Source of the DNA: Clavibacter michiganensis | GTDB taxonomy: Bacteria; Actinomycetota; Actinomycetes; Actinomycetales; Microbacteriaceae | NCBI RefSeq assembly: GCF_021216655.1 | Contig: NZ_CP080437.1 | Coordinates: 1 to 64,000, forward strand | Length of the DNA: 64,000 bases | Reading direction: 5' to 3' | In this document: positions 35,364 to 47,315 of the stretch, piece after piece | Layout: every line of letters starts with the position of its first letter | How positions within the stretch are numbered: the first letter of the stretch is position 1 | Program-made: the position numbers and the translations under genes | The notes under the pieces: generated by a model | Database searches by the model: none | What the model saw: only the letters and a program-made list of their open reading frames with translations | What the model was told of the DNA's origin: nothing

Positions 35364-37835
35364 GTGGTCACCGCCCTGTATCGCCGTTACCGGCCAGAGA
35401 ACTTCGCCGAGCTCATCGGCCAGACGCAGGTGACGGATCCGCTGCGCACCGCGCTCCGCACCAACCGCGTCAACCACGCGTACCTGTTCAGCGGCCCGCG
35501 CGGCTGCGGCAAGACCACGTCGGCCCGCATCCTCGCGCGCTGCCTCAACTGCGCAGAGGGCCCCACCGACACCCCGTGCGGCGTCTGCCCCAGCTGCGTC
35601 GAGCTCAGCCGCGACGGCAGCGGATCCCTCGACGTGGTCGAGATCGACGCCGCGAGCCACAACGGCGTCGACGACGCGCGCGACATCCGCGAGCGCGCGG
35701 TCTTCGCCCCGGCGCGCGATCGCTACAAGATCTTCATCCTCGACGAGGCGCACATGGTCACGCCGCAGGGCTTCAACGCGCTGCTGAAGATCGTGGAGGA
35801 GCCGCCGGAGCACGTGAAGTTCATCTTCGCCACCACCGAGCCCGACAAGGTCATCGGCACCATCCGCTCGCGCACGCACCACTACCCGTTCCGGCTCGTG
35901 CCGCCCGCCCAGATGCTCGACTACGTGGAGCACCTCTCCCGCGAGGAGAGCGTGCAGGTGGCGCCCGGCGTCCTGCCGCTCGTGGTCCGCGCCGGCGGCG
36001 GATCCGTGCGCGACACGCTCTCCCTGCTCGACCAGCTCATCGCCGGGTCGGAGGACGAGAGCGTGGAGTACGAGCGCGCGGTCGCCCTCCTCGGCTACAC
36101 GCACGCGGCGCTGCTCGACGAGGTCATCGACGCGGTCGCCCGGCACGACGCGGCCGGCGCCTTCGCGGGCGTCGACCGGGTCATCCAGACCGGCCAGGAT
36201 CCGCGCCGCTTCGTGGAGGACCTCCTCGAGCGCCTGCGCGACCTCATCATCGTCGGCGCCACCTCCGTCGAGGGCGCCGCCGCCGTGCTGCGCGGCACCC
36301 CGGAGGACGAGCTCGAGCGCATGCGCGCCCAGGCCGTGGCCTTCGGCGCCGTCGAGCTGTCGCGCGCCGCGGACGTGGTCAACGCCGCCCTCACCGAGAT
36401 GACCGGCGCCACCTCCCCGCGCCTCCACCTCGAGCTGCTGGTCGCCCGCGTGCTCGTGCCCGCGAGCGACGACACGCACCGCGGCGCCCTCGCCCGGGTC
36501 GAGCGCCTCGAGCGCCGGGTCGGCGTGGCCGACGCGGGAGCGGATCCGGCGCCCGCCGCGGTCGCACCCGTCGCGACTCCCACTCCCGCACCCGCAGCGG
36601 CCCCGGCTCCCGTCGCCACGCCGGCTCCCGTCGCCACGCCGGCGCCGGTCGCGGCTGCCGATCCGGCCCCCGACGCGAAGCCCACGGAGACAGGCACGTC
36701 GGCACCGGCCGCATCCGCTCCCGACGAGCCCTCGTCGTCGTCCGACACGAGCGCACCGCCGGCGGAGGCACCGTCGGCGACCGCACCCGCCGCACCCGTC
36801 ACCTTCGAGCAGCTGCGCGACTCCTGGCCGTCGGTCGTCGAGGCGGTCGAGAAGGCCAAGCGCAGCGCCTGGCTCGTCGCCGTCACGGCCACGCCGCGCG
36901 CCCTCGCGGACGACGTGCTCACGCTGTCCTTCGTCAGCGCGAACGACGCGGAGAGGTTCAAGGAGCGCGGGGCTCCCGGCCAGGGCGTCAGCGACATCCT
37001 GCGCACCGCCATCCTCGACGTGCTCGGCATCCGCGTGAAGTTCATCGCCCGCGTCGAGCCGCACGGGGGCGCCGGCGCTCCCGCCGGCACGCCCGCTCCC
37101 ACCGGCGGCGGATCGGCGTCACCCGCGCCCGAGGCCTCCCGCCCGGCGGCGTCCCCCGCGACGTCGACCGGCACGCGTCCGAAGGGCGGGAGCGCCAGCA
37201 CGACGTCCGCCGCCGTCAGCCCGACCGCGTCGACCGCGGTGACGACACCCGCGGCGTCGCCACCCGCGACGAAGGCGCCGCCCGCGAGGACGACCCCGGC
37301 CGGCGGCGGCTGGGCCACCGTGGCCATCCCCACATCCGATCCCGGCGCAGCCGAGGCCCCCGCCGTCCGGGCGCCCGCCTCCCGACCCGAGCGGTCGGCG
37401 CCCGCGGCGCCCGCGGCGCCCGCGGCCCCGCCGACCGCACCGGCCGCCGCCCCGCGCGCCACGGCCCCGAGCGTGCCCGCCCGCGCATCGTCGGTCGTGC
37501 CCGACGCGCACGTCCCCGACTTCGAGGAGCCCGAGCCCGACGAGTTCGGCCCCGCCGAGCCCGGCTGGGCCACCGGCGGCGCCTCTCCGGACTCGGCCCC
37601 ACCCGTGGCCCGATCCGTCCCCGCGCAGCAGCAGCAGCCCGCCGCCGCCGCGTCCGGAACCGGGTCCGCTCCACGGCCGGACACGGCCGCGGCCGCCCCG
37701 GCCGCGTCTCCCGCCGCCGCGCCCCAGCGCTACGGCGAGTCCGTGGTCCGTGAGCTGCTCCAGGCGACCTTCATCGAGGAGAAGCCCGTCGAGCGCAAGG
37801 CCCGCCCCACCATCCGCCCCACAGGTCAGGACTAG
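35364..37835 (+). CDS. dnaX: DNA polymerase III gamma/tau subunit
   Basis: An 823-residue clamp-loader subunit. The AAA+ core has YRRYRPENFAELIGQ, Walker A GPRGCGKTTSARIL, the zinc module CLNCAEGPTDTPCGVCPSC, Walker B FILDEAHMVT and sensor 1 ATTEPDKVIGTIRSRTHHY. After about residue 380 the protein becomes a long Ala/Pro-rich tau tail broken by a folded segment at about 480-560 (FEQLRDSWPSVVEAV). GTG at 35364 lies seven bases after TATCCT (35351-35356), so it is probably leaderless. It is coupled to recR six bases downstream. I see no frameshift site for a separate gamma form. Confidence 0.96.
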   Translation: MVTALYRRYRPENFAELIGQTQVTDPLRTALRTNRVNHAYLFSGPRGCGKTTSARILARCLNCAEGPTDTPCGVCPSCVELSRDGSGSLDVVEIDAASHNGVDDARDIRERAVFAPARDRYKIFILDEAHMVTPQGFNALLKIVEEPPEHVKFIFATTEPDKVIGTIRSRTHHYPFRLVPPAQMLDYVEHLSREESVQVAPGVLPLVVRAGGGSVRDTLSLLDQLIAGSEDESVEYERAVALLGYTHAALLDEVIDAVARHDAAGAFAGVDRVIQTGQDPRRFVEDLLERLRDLIIVGATSVEGAAAVLRGTPEDELERMRAQAVAFGAVELSRAADVVNAALTEMTGATSPRLHLELLVARVLVPASDDTHRGALARVERLERRVGVADAGADPAPAAVAPVATPTPAPAAAPAPVATPAPVATPAPVAAADPAPDAKPTETGTSAPAASAPDEPSSSSDTSAPPAEAPSATAPAAPVTFEQLRDSWPSVVEAVEKAKRSAWLVAVTATPRALADDVLTLSFVSANDAERFKERGAPGQGVSDILRTAILDVLGIRVKFIARVEPHGGAGAPAGTPAPTGGGSASPAPEASRPAASPATSTGTRPKGGSASTTSAAVSPTASTAVTTPAASPPATKAPPARTTPAGGGWATVAIPTSDPGAAEAPAVRAPASRPERSAPAAPAAPAAPPTAPAAAPRATAPSVPARASSVVPDAHVPDFEEPEPDEFGPAEPGWATGGASPDSAPPVARSVPAQQQQPAAAASGTGSAPRPDTAAAAPAASPAAAPQRYGESVVRELLQATFIEEKPVERKARPTIRPTGQD

Positions 37836-37841
37836 CGCCGC

Positions 37842-38441
37842 ATGTACGAGGGAATCGTCCAGGAGCTCATCGACGAGCTCGGCCGCCTGCCGGGCATCGG
37901 CCCGAAGTCCGCCCAGCGCATCGCGTTCCACATCCTGCAGACCGAGACGTTCGACGTCTCGCGCCTGGCCGAGGTGCTCACGGTGGTCCGCGACAAGGTG
38001 CGCTTCTGCGCCATCTGCGGCAACGTCAGCGAGAAGGAGACCTGCGGCATCTGCCGGGATCCCCGCCGCAGCCCCGCCACCATCTGCGTGGTCGAGGAGG
38101 CGAAGGACGTCGTCGCCATCGAGCGCACGCGCGAGTTCCGCGGGCTCTACCATGTGCTCGGCGGGGCCATCAGCCCCATCGACGGCATCGGGCCGGACGA
38201 CCTCCGCATCCGACAGCTCATGCAGCGCCTGGCCGACGCCACGGTCACCGAGGTCATCATCGCCACCGATCCGAACCTGGAGGGCGAGGCGACCGCCACC
38301 TACCTCTCGCGGCTGCTCTCCACCTTCGACATCCGCGTCACGCGCCTCGCCTCCGGCCTCCCCGTCGGCGGCGACCTCGAGTACGCCGACGAGGTCACCC
38401 TCGGCCGGGCCTTCGAGGGCCGGCGCCTCGTGGGGGAGTGA
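37842..38441 (+). CDS. recR: Recombination mediator RecR
   Basis: A 199-residue protein of full family length that works with RecF/RecO at gaps and stalled forks. It has the N-terminal helix-hairpin-helix [20 protein letters not shown], the zinc finger [16 protein letters not shown] and a Toprim domain starting [14 protein letters not shown]. It also has the conserved [19 protein letters not shown] block. ATG at 37842, six bases after the dnaX stop. The dnaX-recR arrangement is common in bacteria. Confidence 0.97.
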   Translation: MYEGIVQELIDELGRLPGIGPKSAQRIAFHILQTETFDVSRLAEVLTVVRDKVRFCAICGNVSEKETCGICRDPRRSPATICVVEEAKDVVAIERTREFRGLYHVLGGAISPIDGIGPDDLRIRQLMQRLADATVTEVIIATDPNLEGEATATYLSRLLSTFDIRVTRLASGLPVGGDLEYADEVTLGRAFEGRRLVGE

Positions 38442-38550
38442 GCCCCGCGGGCCGCCGCGTCCGCACCGTCACACGGCGGGCCCACCGGGACCTCCACCCT
38501 AGAATCGTCATCCGGGCCGCCCGCGCCCACCCGAACCCCAGGAGTCGCCC

Positions 38551-40963
<2,413 letters not shown>

Positions 40964-41001
40964 TCCCTCCACGTCCGGCGCGCGTGAGGGCTCCCGTACC
41001 A

Positions 41002-41032
41002 CTCCTCGCGGCCCCGAGGGGGCCCCGAGGAG
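41002..41032 (+). terminator. Terminator of lysC-asd
   Basis: A 14-bp stem with one C-C mismatch and a GAG loop, 39 bases after the asd stop. It ends six bases before the -10 box of mqo, so it may overlap that promoter's -35 region. Confidence 0.8.
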
Positions 41033-41050
41033 CGGGCGTACACTGATCCG

Positions 41051-42529
41051 GTGAGTGAATCAGCGGAACCGGTAGACGTCGTCCTCGTCGGCGGCGGGAT
41101 CATGAGCGCGACGCTCGGCACCCTCATCAAGCAGCTCGAACCCGACTGGACCATCCAGATCTTCGAGCGCCTGGGCGAGGTCGCCATGGAGTCGAGCAAC
41201 CCGTGGAACAACGCGGGAACGGGCCACGCCGCCCTCTGCGAGCTGAACTACACGCCGGAGAAGGACGGGAAGATCGAGATCGGGTCCGCGACCCGCATCA
41301 ACGAGCAGTTCCAGCTCTCCCGCCAGTTCTGGGCGCACCTCGTCACGGCGGGCGCCGTGCCGGAGCCCAAGGAGTTCATCAACCCCACCCCGCACATGAC
41401 GTTCGTGCGCGGCAAGGAGAACGCCGAGTTCCTCCGCCGCCGCTTCGACGCGATGCGCGCCCACCCCCTCTTCGAGGCGATGGAGTACTCGGAGGATCCC
41501 GCGGTCATCCACTCATGGGCCCCGCTCCTCGTGCTGCAGCGCGAGAAGGACGAGGTCATCGCGGCCACGCGCTTCGAGGGCGGCACCGACGTCGACTTCG
41601 GCGCCCTCACCAACAAGCTCATCGACTACCTCACGGAGCACGGCGCGGCCCTGCACCTCAACCACGAGGTCCGCGGCCTGTCGCAGAACCCCGACGGCAG
41701 CTGGCACCTCCGCATCCGCAACGACGTCGGCCGCTCGACCGTGCAGGTGGATGCGAAGTTCGTCTTCATCGGGGCGGGCGGCGGCGCGCTGCCCCTCCTG
41801 CAGAAGTCGGGCATCCCCGAGATCAAGGGCTTCGGCGGCTTCCCCATCAGCGGCGAGTGGTTCCGCACGGACGACCCCGAGATCGTCGCGAGGCACCGCG
41901 CGAAGGTCTACGGCAAGGCGGCCATCGGATCGCCGCCCATGTCCGTGCCGCACCTCGACACGCGCGTGGTGGGGGGCGAGACCTCGCTGCTCTTCGGTCC
42001 CTACGCCGGCTTCAGCCCGCGCTTCCTCAAGAAGGGCTCGCTGCTCGACCTGTTCGCGTCGATCCGGCCGCACAACATCATCCCGATGCTCGCCGTCGCG
42101 AAGGACAACCTGAGCCTCATCAAGTACCTCGTCAGCCAGCTCATCGCCTCGAAGGAGAAGAAGTTCGACGCTCTCCGCGAGTTCATGCCCACGGCCGATC
42201 CGAAGGACTGGTACCAGGTCACGGCCGGCCAGCGCGTCCAGGTCATGAAGAAGGACGCGAAGAAGGGGGGCGTGCTGCAGTTCGGCACCGAGGTCGTCGC
42301 GGCGGCGGACGGCAGCATCGCCGGCCTCCTCGGCGCATCGCCCGGAGCGTCCACGGCGGTGCCGATCATGCTCGACGTCCTCGAGCGCTGCTTCCCCGAC
42401 CGCATCGCGGGATGGAAGAAGCCCCTCACGCGCATGATCCCGAACTACGGGACCCTCGTCGCGTCCGACCCGAAGAAGACGCCGAAGATCATCCAGGAGA
42501 CCGCCGAGGTCCTCGAGCTCCAGCACTGA
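41051..42529 (+). CDS. mqo: Malate:quinone oxidoreductase
   Basis: A 492-residue FAD-dependent membrane-associated enzyme passing electrons from malate to the quinone pool. The N-terminal FAD loop is [19 protein letters not shown]. Other family blocks are [51 protein letters not shown] and [15 protein letters not shown]. The start GTG lies six bases after TACACT (41039-41044), pointing to a leaderless message. A terminator follows 5 bases after the stop. Confidence 0.97.
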   Translation: MSESAEPVDVVLVGGGIMSATLGTLIKQLEPDWTIQIFERLGEVAMESSNPWNNAGTGHAALCELNYTPEKDGKIEIGSATRINEQFQLSRQFWAHLVTAGAVPEPKEFINPTPHMTFVRGKENAEFLRRRFDAMRAHPLFEAMEYSEDPAVIHSWAPLLVLQREKDEVIAATRFEGGTDVDFGALTNKLIDYLTEHGAALHLNHEVRGLSQNPDGSWHLRIRNDVGRSTVQVDAKFVFIGAGGGALPLLQKSGIPEIKGFGGFPISGEWFRTDDPEIVARHRAKVYGKAAIGSPPMSVPHLDTRVVGGETSLLFGPYAGFSPRFLKKGSLLDLFASIRPHNIIPMLAVAKDNLSLIKYLVSQLIASKEKKFDALREFMPTADPKDWYQVTAGQRVQVMKKDAKKGGVLQFGTEVVAAADGSIAGLLGASPGASTAVPIMLDVLERCFPDRIAGWKKPLTRMIPNYGTLVASDPKKTPKIIQETAEVLELQH

Positions 42530-42534
42530 CGGGA

Positions 42535-42562
42535 CGGGCGACCTCGGGCACGAGGTCGCCCG
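42535..42562 (+). terminator. Terminator of mqo
   Basis: A 12-bp perfect stem with a GGCA loop, directly after the mqo stop codon and before the SOS-box-like element. Confidence 0.85.
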
Positions 42563-42574
42563 CTCGCATCCCGT

Positions 42575-42590
42575 TCGAATGTGTGTTCGA
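42575..42590. promoter_or_regulatory. SOS (LexA) box upstream of the radical SAM gene
   Basis: TCGAATGTGTGTTCGA matches the Gram-positive/actinobacterial LexA consensus TCGAAC-N4-GTTCGA with one mismatch, and the arms extend to TTCGAA on both sides (42574-42591). It ends eight bases before the ATG at 42599 and overlaps the expected -10 region, so LexA would block initiation. Confidence 0.75.
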
Positions 42591-42598
42591 ATGGACGC

Positions 42599-43783
42599 AT
42601 GAGATGGAGCGCGCAGAGGCTGTCCGAGGCGAGCGCGGACGCGCTCCCCGGGCTCGCCCGCCTGAGCAACCTCGTGCAGAGCGTCCGCACCCCGGAGTTC
42701 CAGGGCGTCACGTTCCACGAGGTGCTCGCCAAGTCGGCCCTCAACCGCGTGCCGGGGGAGTCGAAGGTCATGCCGTACGGCTGGACCATCAACCCCTACC
42801 GCGGGTGCACGCACGCCTGCGTCTACTGCTTCGCGCGCCCCACCCACGAGTACCTCGACCTCGACGGAGGCCGCGACTTCGACGACCAGATCGTCGTCAA
42901 GGTCAACGTCGCCGAGGTGCTGGCCCGCGAGCTCGCGAAGCCCACGTGGACGCACGACGCCGTGGCGCTCGGCACCAACACCGATCCGTACCAGCGGGCC
43001 GAGGGCCGCTACGCGCTCATGCCCGGCATCATCGCGGCGCTCGCGTCGTCGGGCACGCCGCTGTCCATCCTCACCAAGGGCACGCTCCTGCGCCGCGACC
43101 TCCCGCTGCTCGCCGAGGCGTCGACGAGCGTGCCCGTCGACCTCGCGATGAGCATCGCCGTGCTCGACGACGAGCTGCAGCAGTCGGTGGAGCCCGGCAC
43201 CCCCACGACGACGGCGCGGCTCGCGACGGTCACGGCGATCCGCGATGCGGGCCTCGACTGCACCGTCTTCATGATGCCGATCCTGCCCATGCTCACGGAC
43301 GGCGTGGAGCACCTCGACCACGCGCTCACGCGCATCCGCGAGGCCGGCGGCACGCGCGTCCTCTACTCCGCGCTGTACCTGAAGCCCGGCGTGAAGGAGT
43401 GGTACCTCCAGTGGCTCGAGCGCGAGCGCCCGGATCTCGTGGGCCGCTACCTCGACCTCTACGCGCGCGGCGCGTACGCCCCGCAGGCGTACCGGTCGTG
43501 GCTGAAGGCGCGCATGGATCCGCTGGTCCGCCGGCACGGGCTCGGCGGCGGGCGGGTGGATCCGCGCACCGGCGGCGTGCTGTCGCGCGCCGACCTCCCC
43601 GGCGTCGAGGCCGCACGCGCCCCGGTCGGCGGCCGGCAGCGTCCCGGCTGGAGCCAGGAGGGCGCGGACAGCCGCGCCAGCACGGCGCGCGGTCGCGGCA
43701 GCTGGACCCAGGCGCCCACGCCCGGCCCGCTGGTCGCCGCGGCGCTGCCCGCCGCCTCCACGACGCAGGCCACGCTGTTCTGA
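42599..43783 (+). CDS. Radical SAM protein, Rv2578c family
   Basis: A 394-residue radical SAM enzyme. The iron-sulfur motif CTHACVYC (CX3CX2C, near residue 75) follows MPYGWTINPYRG. Nearby FARPTHEYLDLDGGRDFDDQ, GTNTDPYQRAEGRY and ILTKGTLLRRDL match the Rv2578c family, distant kin of spore photoproduct lyase. The last ~80 residues are low-complexity. ATG at 42599 is preferred to the GTG at 42581, which lies inside the LexA box. The box suggests DNA-damage induction. The substrate is unknown; a repair role is inference. Confidence 0.88.
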   Translation: MRWSAQRLSEASADALPGLARLSNLVQSVRTPEFQGVTFHEVLAKSALNRVPGESKVMPYGWTINPYRGCTHACVYCFARPTHEYLDLDGGRDFDDQIVVKVNVAEVLARELAKPTWTHDAVALGTNTDPYQRAEGRYALMPGIIAALASSGTPLSILTKGTLLRRDLPLLAEASTSVPVDLAMSIAVLDDELQQSVEPGTPTTTARLATVTAIRDAGLDCTVFMMPILPMLTDGVEHLDHALTRIREAGGTRVLYSALYLKPGVKEWYLQWLERERPDLVGRYLDLYARGAYAPQAYRSWLKARMDPLVRRHGLGGGRVDPRTGGVLSRADLPGVEAARAPVGGRQRPGWSQEGADSRASTARGRGSWTQAPTPGPLVAAALPAASTTQATLF

Positions 43784-43853
43784 CGCGCCGCGCGGGGTGT
43801 CCACCCACGCCCGCGGATGCCGTCCGGGTGCGCCCCCTGGCTACAGTTCTGAC

Positions 43854-44552
43854 ATGACCACCCTGCGCGACCCCGGGGCGGGCACGCGCGACGCCTCCGG
43901 GCGGTCGTCGCCGCAGCCCGTGCGCGTCGGCGTGCTCATGGGCCACGAGTCCGCGCTGGACGAGGTCTGCGCGATCCTCCGCCGCCGGGCTCCCGAGATC
44001 GACGTCGTGGTGAGCACGACGGGCTGGCTCCAGCTGGTGCGCTCGCCGCGCTTCCCGACGGACGTCGTGGTCGTCGACTACGACCTCGCCGACGCCGTCA
44101 GCCTCGAGGGCCGGATCCGCTCCTGCCGCGCGGCGGGGGCAGCGGTCGTGGTCCTGTCGCGTTCGGGCGCCGAGGAGGTGCGTCGTCGCGTGGTGGACGC
44201 GGGGGCCGCCGCTCTGCTGACCGGGCCCGTCCCCGCCGCGGACATCGTGGCCGCGGTGCGTGCGGTCGCCGCGGGATCCCGGTCCGGGCAGCGGCGCGAG
44301 GACGGGGCGACTGGCGAGGGCGGCGCACGCGCCTTCGCGAGCCCCCGCCTCAGCCAGGGCGAGGAGCAGGCGCTCCGCCTCTACGTCACGGGTCGGTCGA
44401 CCCTGGCCGTCGCCACGGCGATGAACGTCCAGTACGAGACCGCGAAGACGTACCTCCGTCGCGTCCGCGCGAAGTACCGCCTCGTCGGGAGGATCGCGGG
44501 CCGTCGCTCCGACCTGATCGATCGCGCCACCGAGGACGGCTACCTTCGGTAG
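43854..44552 (+). CDS. LuxR-type regulator with degenerate receiver-like domain
   Basis: A 232-residue protein. Residues 22-140 look like a response-regulator receiver (VRVGVLMGHESALDEVCAIL, VVVVDYDLADAVS, AAVVVLSRSG). The usual N-terminal acidic pair and the conserved Lys (here AALLTGPVPA) are missing, so phosphorylation is doubtful. The C-terminal LuxR HTH has SQGEEQALRLYVTGRSTLAV and ETAKTYLRRVRAKY. ATG at 43854 is six bases after TACAGT (43842-43847), so leaderless. No histidine kinase is nearby. It ends directly before tdk. Confidence 0.82.
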   Translation: MTTLRDPGAGTRDASGRSSPQPVRVGVLMGHESALDEVCAILRRRAPEIDVVVSTTGWLQLVRSPRFPTDVVVVDYDLADAVSLEGRIRSCRAAGAAVVVLSRSGAEEVRRRVVDAGAAALLTGPVPAADIVAAVRAVAAGSRSGQRREDGATGEGGARAFASPRLSQGEEQALRLYVTGRSTLAVATAMNVQYETAKTYLRRVRAKYRLVGRIAGRRSDLIDRATEDGYLR

Positions 44553-45227
44553 ATGGCCAAGCTCTACTTCCGTTTCGGCGCGATGAACAGCGGCAAGAGC
44601 ACCTCGATGCTCCAGGCCGCCTACAACTACGAGGAGCGCGGGCAGCACGTGCTGCTCACGAAGCCCGTGATCGACACCAAGGGCGACCGCGACATCGTGT
44701 CCCGCCTCGGCGTCCGTCGCCCGGTGGACTTCCTCCTCGAGCCCGACGCGGACGTCTGGCAGGAGTTCGGGATCCACCGCGAGCGCGTCCTGCTGGAGAA
44801 CGGCGGCCCGACGGCGTGCCTCCTCGTCGACGAGGCGCAGTTCCTCCGCGAGTCGCAGGTGGACGACCTGCTGCGCATCGCGATCCTGCAGGACGTGCCC
44901 GTCATCGCGTACGGGATCCGCACCGACTTCCAGACGGTCGCGTTCCCGGGGAGCCGGCGGCTGCTGGAGATCGCGCACAGCCTGGAGGAGATGAAGACCA
45001 TCTGCCGTTGCGGTCGCAAGGCCGTCTTCAACGCGCGCCAGGTCGGCGAGCGGTTCATCTTCGCCGGCGACCAGGTCGCGATCGACGGCGAGGACGTCAC
45101 GTACATGTCGCTCTGCGGCGCCTGCTACCTCGCGGAGAGCGGGGGAGTGCTCACGAGCGGCCGGCCCGTCGAGGCGAGCGCGTCGGCCTTCGGCTACCCC
45201 GCGGGTCCCGACGCGGACTTCGCCTGA
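44553..45227 (+). CDS. tdk: Thymidine kinase
   Basis: A 224-residue type II thymidine kinase of the salvage pathway. It has the P-loop FGAMNSGKST, LLVDEAQFL (Walker B region), the lid-type loop RTDFQTVAFPGSRRL and a zinc ribbon (ICRCGRKAVFN with a later LCGACYL). ATG immediately follows the stop of the LuxR-type gene. TACCTT at 44541-44546, six bases before the ATG, could give its own leaderless transcript from inside that gene. Confidence 0.95.
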   Translation: MAKLYFRFGAMNSGKSTSMLQAAYNYEERGQHVLLTKPVIDTKGDRDIVSRLGVRRPVDFLLEPDADVWQEFGIHRERVLLENGGPTACLLVDEAQFLRESQVDDLLRIAILQDVPVIAYGIRTDFQTVAFPGSRRLLEIAHSLEEMKTICRCGRKAVFNARQVGERFIFAGDQVAIDGEDVTYMSLCGACYLAESGGVLTSGRPVEASASAFGYPAGPDADFA

Positions 45228-45257
45228 TCCGCCCCGGTCGCCCGGCGGCGCGGTTCG

Positions 45258-45350
45258 TCAGTCGCGCAGGTAGCGGAGGCCGTACGCGGTGAGGACCCCC
45301 GTCGTCAGCAGGGTCACGAGCGGCAGGAGGGCGACGCAGGCGTCGAGCAT
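45258..45350 (-). CDS. Possible 30-residue membrane peptide
   Basis: ATG at 45350 (minus strand) opens a 30-codon frame, MLDACVALLPLVTLLTTGVL and then TAYGLRYLRD, a single hydrophobic helix with a charged end. GAGGT lies ten bases upstream. No family is known to me. It lies alone in the 355-base gap 45228-45582; the rest of the gap holds only the presumed promoter of the tyrosine kinase gene. Treat as tentative. Confidence 0.4.
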   Translation of the reverse strand: MLDACVALLPLVTLLTTGVLTAYGLRYLRD

Positions 45351-45582
45351 GGGGGCGGACCTCGTCTTCGGGTGAGCGGGCGGCCATGCGCATGGGGCAG
45401 GTGGGTGGCCTGACCCGCATCCACGCTAGACCGACCGTCCCACCATGGGTCCGCCCCAGATGCTGGGGCGTCATCCGCGGGGCGTCATTCCCCGCTCCGG
45501 GGAACCGGAACGGGTCCGCGGCTGTGGGAGCATGGGGCTCGAGCGCCGCTGGGGGGCGCTCCATCGACGAGGGGGATCGCCT

Positions 45583-46977
45583 GTGGAACTGCGTGAATAC
45601 ATCCGGATCCTGCGACGGTCGTGGGTGCTCATCCTGCTGGTCCTGCTGCTCGGCGTGGGCGCCGCGGCCGGCTACTCGCTCGTGCAGACGCCCGAGTACC
45701 GGGCGTCGTCCAAGGTGTTCGTCTCGACGCAGTCGGCCGGCACCGTGCAGGACCTGAGCCAGGGCAGCACGTTCACACAGCAGGCGGTCAAGAGCTACGC
45801 GGACGTGGTGGCGACGCCCGCGGTGCTCGAGCCGGTCATCGCCCAGCTGGGCCTCGACGCGACCGCGGACTCGCTGGCCCCGAAGGTCACCGCGACCGCG
45901 GCGGCCGACACCGTCATCATCCAGATCTCCGTCGAGGACGAGCAGGCCGAGTCGGCCGCCACCATCGCGAACGCGGTGGCCCGGAGCTTCACCGACTTCG
46001 TCGCCGAGCTCACGCCGCTCGACGTCAACGGCCAGCCGCAGGTGAAGATCACCACCCTGCAGGAGGCGCGGATCCCGGCATCGCCCGTGTCCCCGCAGGT
46101 CCCGCTGAACCTCGCGCTGGGCGGTCTCATCGGCCTCGCGCTCGGAGTCGCGGCGGCCGTGCTGCGCGCCACGCTCGACACGCGGATCCGCGGCGAGCGC
46201 GACCTGCGCCTCGTCACGCACGCCCCCATCCTCGGCGGCATCGCCTACGACCCGAAGGCCAAGGAGCGCCCGCTCATCGTGCAGTCGGATCCGCGCAGCC
46301 CGCGCGCCGAGTCCTTCCGCAGCCTGCGCACGAATCTGCAGTTCCTCGACTTCGGCGGACGCGCGCGCAGCTTCGTCATCACGAGCGCGGTGGAGTCCGA
46401 GGGCAAGTCCACCACGAGCGCCAACCTCGCCATCGCCCTGAGCGACGCGGGCGCCCGGGTCGCGGTCATCGACGCCGACCTGCGCCGTCCCAAGCTCGCG
46501 TCCTACCTCGGGCTCGAGGGCGCGGTCGGGCTCACCGACGTGCTCATCGGCCGCGCGGAGCTGAAGGACGTCCTGCAGCCGTGGGGCAACCGCAACATGT
46601 TCGTGCTGCCGGCCGGGCAGATCCCGCCGAACCCGAGCGAGCTGCTCGGATCGCGCACCATGGTCACGCTCCTCAAGGAGCTCGAGGCGGAGTTCGACAC
46701 CGTGCTCATCGACGCGCCGCCCCTCCTCCCCGTCACCGACAGCGCCGTGCTGTCGAAGAGCGCGGGCGGGGCGATCCTCATCGTGTCGTCCGGTCGCGCG
46801 CACCGGGGCCAGGTCCACGCCGCCATCGAGTCGCTGAACAGCGTCGGCGCCGAGGTGCTCGGCGTCGTGCTGACCATGCTCCCGACCAAGGGCCCCGACG
46901 CCTACGGGTACGGCCAGTACGGCTACTCGTACGTGCGCCCCGAGAGCGCCGAGACCACGAGCCCGGCCGCTCCCTGA
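45583..46977 (+). CDS. Polysaccharide chain-length protein fused to BY-kinase (Wzz-CpsD)
   Basis: A 464-residue protein. Residues 1-190 form the Wzz domain (LREYIRILRRSWVLILLVLL as first helix, second helix near 175-195). Residues 240-464 form a bacterial tyrosine kinase with Walker A SAVESEGKSTTSANLAIAL, Walker A' VAVIDADLRRPK and Walker B VLIDAPPLLPVTDSAVL. A Tyr-rich tail (DAYGYGQYGYSY) is the autophosphorylation cluster. It controls export or length of a surface polysaccharide. GTG at 45583 follows GAGGGGG. No glycosyltransferases lie in the window. Confidence 0.93.
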   Translation: MELREYIRILRRSWVLILLVLLLGVGAAAGYSLVQTPEYRASSKVFVSTQSAGTVQDLSQGSTFTQQAVKSYADVVATPAVLEPVIAQLGLDATADSLAPKVTATAAADTVIIQISVEDEQAESAATIANAVARSFTDFVAELTPLDVNGQPQVKITTLQEARIPASPVSPQVPLNLALGGLIGLALGVAAAVLRATLDTRIRGERDLRLVTHAPILGGIAYDPKAKERPLIVQSDPRSPRAESFRSLRTNLQFLDFGGRARSFVITSAVESEGKSTTSANLAIALSDAGARVAVIDADLRRPKLASYLGLEGAVGLTDVLIGRAELKDVLQPWGNRNMFVLPAGQIPPNPSELLGSRTMVTLLKELEAEFDTVLIDAPPLLPVTDSAVLSKSAGGAILIVSSGRAHRGQVHAAIESLNSVGAEVLGVVLTMLPTKGPDAYGYGQYGYSYVRPESAETTSPAAP

Positions 46978-47315
46978 CCCGCCGCCGACCCGTGTCGTCC
47001 CGGCTGGTCCCGCGGGGGCCTGTACGATCCGGATGACACCACCGCTAGACCCCGCATCTCCCGTCGCGCGGATCGGCGGCCCGTGCTCCACCGGAGGAGC
47101 GGGTCGCGGCTCGTCGGCGGGGCGCGGACCGGATCCGGTCGCCCGCGAGGGTGGGCCGCCCGCGCGCCGCACGATGCCCGCCACACCGGGAGACACCATG
47201 TCGGCTCACGCCGAGGCGCCACCGCGCCGCCTGCGACGACGCCCGTCCGACCACCGCGCCCCTCGATCCGCGGGTGCCGCGCGTGGCTAGGTCGACGCCC
47301 GACGGCCGGAAGCCC
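46978..47315 (+). other. Long leader before the surface-locus genes, with a possible short ORF
   Basis: A -10-like TACGAT lies at 47023-47028. The leader then has a good ribosome-binding site (GGGAG) before ATG 47198, opening a 30-codon Arg-rich frame that stops at 47290. That stop overlaps a GTG (47283) in frame with the next gene. A 14-base palindrome (GACCGGATCCGGTC) and several GC stems lie between. The leader may control the genes downstream, or the short frame may be chance. Confidence 0.3.

Noticed and set aside
47033..47290. 85-codon frame starting shortly after TACGAT
   Set aside because: The box-to-ATG distance is only four bases, and the product is Arg/Pro/Gly-rich without any recognisable feature. 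Only the downstream ATG 47198 has a ribosome-binding site.
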